Source: JAHEEL01 sp963785245 (GTDB taxonomy: Bacteria; Actinomycetota; Acidimicrobiia; Spongiisociales; UBA5794). From it: 6,988 bases of DNA. The notes beneath the pieces are model-generated. The model was not told the origin of the DNA, did no database searches, and was given only the letters and a program-made list of their open reading frames with translations. The DNA lies in assembly GCA_963785245.1 (NCBI GenBank), contig CAWAUO010000021.1, forward strand, positions 1 to 6,988, given 5' to 3'. Of this stretch, positions 6,040-6,988 are shown piece after piece (within the stretch, counting starts at the first letter, position 1; each line of letters begins with the position of its first letter). Both the position numbers and the translations under genes were made by a program.

Positions 6040-6081
6040 GGTCGGCGGTACCTGGGGCAGCGTTCCTGGTCTTCGCCGACC
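6040..6081. terminator. Possible bidirectional terminator hairpin between the Cys-rich gene and deoC
   Basis: A perfect 8-bp inverted repeat, GGTCGGCG at 6040-6047 and CGCCGACC at 6074-6081, encloses 26 bases that contain a further ACC/GGT pairing. It lies between convergent genes, where a shared terminator is expected. No T-run is present on either side, so the role rests on position and stem strength. Confidence 0.4.
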
Positions 6082-6146
6082 TGCTCGGCCTCATCCCCCA
6101 TCGAGCACCGGCCGGGCGAGGCTTGGGGACCAGCGGGTCGTCGCTG

Positions 6147-6833
6147 TCAGTATCCGCCCTCGGCCGTTTGACCCGTCACGATTTGGACCGAGTTGCTTGT
6201 GCCGATGCGGTCGGCGCCGGCCTCGATGAGTTCGTAGGCGAACTCCCTCGAGTTGACACCGCCGCTGGCTTTGATCAGGACCTCGTCGCCGACGACCTCG
6301 CGCATCAGCAGCACATCCTCGACGGTGGCTCCGCCCTGCTCCTTGCCGGTTGACGTCTTGATGAAGCGCGCACCTGCGGTCTTCGCGAGGGTGCAGGCGG
6401 CCACCTTCTCCGTGTCCGTGAGGAGTGCCGTCTCGATAATGACCTTGACGGGCTTGTCTCCGCAGGCCTTCACGACCTGCTGGATGTCGTCAAACACCAG
6501 GATGTAGTGCTTGCTCTTGATAGCACTCACGTGAATCACCATGTCGATCTCCTGAGCACCGCTACTCGCGATGGCATCGTGAGCTTCGAACGCCTTGGCA
6601 ACGGGTGTCATCTGGCCGTGTGGGAATCCCACGACGGCTATCGGTATAACGTCCGACCCCTCGAGTTTGCGCGCCACGTACTCGACGTCACCCGAAAAGA
6701 CACACACCGACCGGAAGTGGTACTGCATTGCTTCTTCACAGACCCGGTCGAAGTCTTCCTTCTTCGCATCCGTCCTGAGCAGCGTGTGGTCGATGACCCG
6801 TGCGAGTTCCCGGTCGTAGTTCTCCTCGGTCAA
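6147..6833 (-). CDS. deoC: Deoxyribose-phosphate aldolase
   Basis: This cytoplasmic class I aldolase (EC 4.1.2.4) splits 2-deoxy-D-ribose 5-phosphate into glyceraldehyde 3-phosphate and acetaldehyde in deoxynucleoside breakdown. At 228 residues it matches the usual DeoC length. Landmarks are IDHTLL (14-19), GFPHG (69-73), EIDMVI with D97, the Schiff-base lysine K159 in FIKTSTG, and the second active-site lysine K188 in KASGGV. The end reads IGTSNSVQIVTG. The start is TTG at 6833: an in-frame TGA lies five codons upstream, AGGAGG (6843-6838) sits 4 bases before the TTG, and starting later would delete conserved sequence. No other deo gene is visible. The neighbour on its 3' side is convergent, so deoC is last in, or alone in, its transcript. 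Codon choice seems slightly less GC-biased than in leuS, with some ATA codons. Confidence 0.96.
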   Translation of the reverse strand: MTEENYDRELARVIDHTLLRTDAKKEDFDRVCEEAMQYHFRSVCVFSGDVEYVARKLEGSDVIPIAVVGFPHGQMTPVAKAFEAHDAIASSGAQEIDMVIHVSAIKSKHYILVFDDIQQVVKACGDKPVKVIIETALLTDTEKVAACTLAKTAGARFIKTSTGKEQGGATVEDVLLMREVVGDEVLIKASGGVNSREFAYELIEAGADRIGTSNSVQIVTGQTAEGGY

Positions 6834-6842
6834 CGTTCCTCC

Positions 6843-6859
6843 TGTTCAGACTGAGAACA
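6843..6859 (-). promoter_or_regulatory. Inverted repeat TGTTC-N7-GAACA overlapping the deoC ribosome-binding site
   Basis: The perfect 5-bp arms 6843-6847 and 6855-6859 flank a 7-base centre. The edge of the repeat touches the AGGAGG in front of the deoC TTG start. A repressor bound here could block initiation or early elongation. It does not match a regulator consensus I can name with confidence. Confidence 0.3.
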
Positions 6860-6958
6860 ACTGTACTCCGAAGCGCAACGCGCTCTTCGAGCCCACAGAA
6901 TCAGCCCGAGGCGGCGCCGGCGAGGCGGACGCCGGCTCGATCGGGCCCGAACACACTG

Positions 6959-6982
6959 AAGCCCCTGCCGGAGCAAGGGTTT
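6959..6982. other. Right-edge hairpin upstream of deoC
   Basis: AAGCCCCTGC (6959-6968) pairs with GCAAGGGTTT (6973-6982) through a CGGA loop, with one G-U pair and one mismatch. It may be the terminator of a gene beyond the window. The rest of 6834-6988 shows no supported gene; the open minus-strand frames there are arginine- or proline/serine-rich and not convincing. Confidence 0.35.
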
Positions 6983-6988
6983 CAACGG

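Noticed and set aside
5112..6101. 329-codon minus-strand frame spanning the divergent region
   Set aside because: It crosses the nucleotidyltransferase gene, the control region and the Cys-rich gene in a different frame. It is strongly arginine-rich and shows no family motif.
3194..6901. GCCCACAGAAT occurs at 3194-3204 and again at 6891-6901
   Set aside because: An 11-base match is expected by chance in a window of this size, and the flanks do not match.
6834..6988. Open minus-strand frames running into deoC from the right edge, one ending with TGA overlapping the TTG start
   Set aside because: The translations are low-complexity arginine- or proline/serine-rich strings with no motif. The stretch also contains hairpins and an operator-like repeat, more consistent with an intergenic region.

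Overview
The window is GC-rich, gene-dense bacterial DNA in which most codons end in G or C. It looks like an actinobacterium-type genome, possibly an acidimicrobial lineage. That assignment is inferred from composition and general protein flavour only; no rRNA or other lineage marker is present.

Layout, left to right. At the left edge a minus-strand gene runs off the window; it encodes a small protein with a zinc-metallopeptidase HExxH motif. It is divergent from a complete leucyl-tRNA synthetase gene (leuS, plus strand, 403-3150). leuS converges on a ProA-like aldehyde dehydrogenase gene (minus, 3282-4781). The short gap between these two is filled almost end to end by one 121-bp near-palindrome. 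Upstream of the ProA-like gene on the same strand, 44 bp away, is an aminoglycoside-adenylyltransferase-like nucleotidyltransferase gene (minus, 4826-5434); the two may form one transcription unit. After a 370-bp divergent regulatory region comes a 53-residue cysteine/histidine-rich, probably zinc-binding protein (plus, 5805-5966). It is preceded by a 15-codon leader reading frame whose stop overlaps its start as ATGA. Next is a convergent deoxyribose-phosphate aldolase gene (deoC, minus, 6147-6833), which begins with TTG behind a strong Shine-Dalgarno sequence. The last 155 bp is the deoC upstream region and shows no convincing gene.

Functionally this is mostly housekeeping and salvage metabolism: leucyl-tRNA charging, deoxyribose 5-phosphate breakdown and a proline-pathway-like dehydrogenase. 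Two accessory genes of unclear role are mixed in. No insertion sequence, CRISPR array, tRNA or rRNA gene could be supported. The least ordinary items are the 121-bp palindrome between the convergent genes, the paired 15-residue leader frames on both sides of the divergent region, the twin CGATATCG palindromes beside the left-edge gene, and the extended, diverged ProA-like enzyme.
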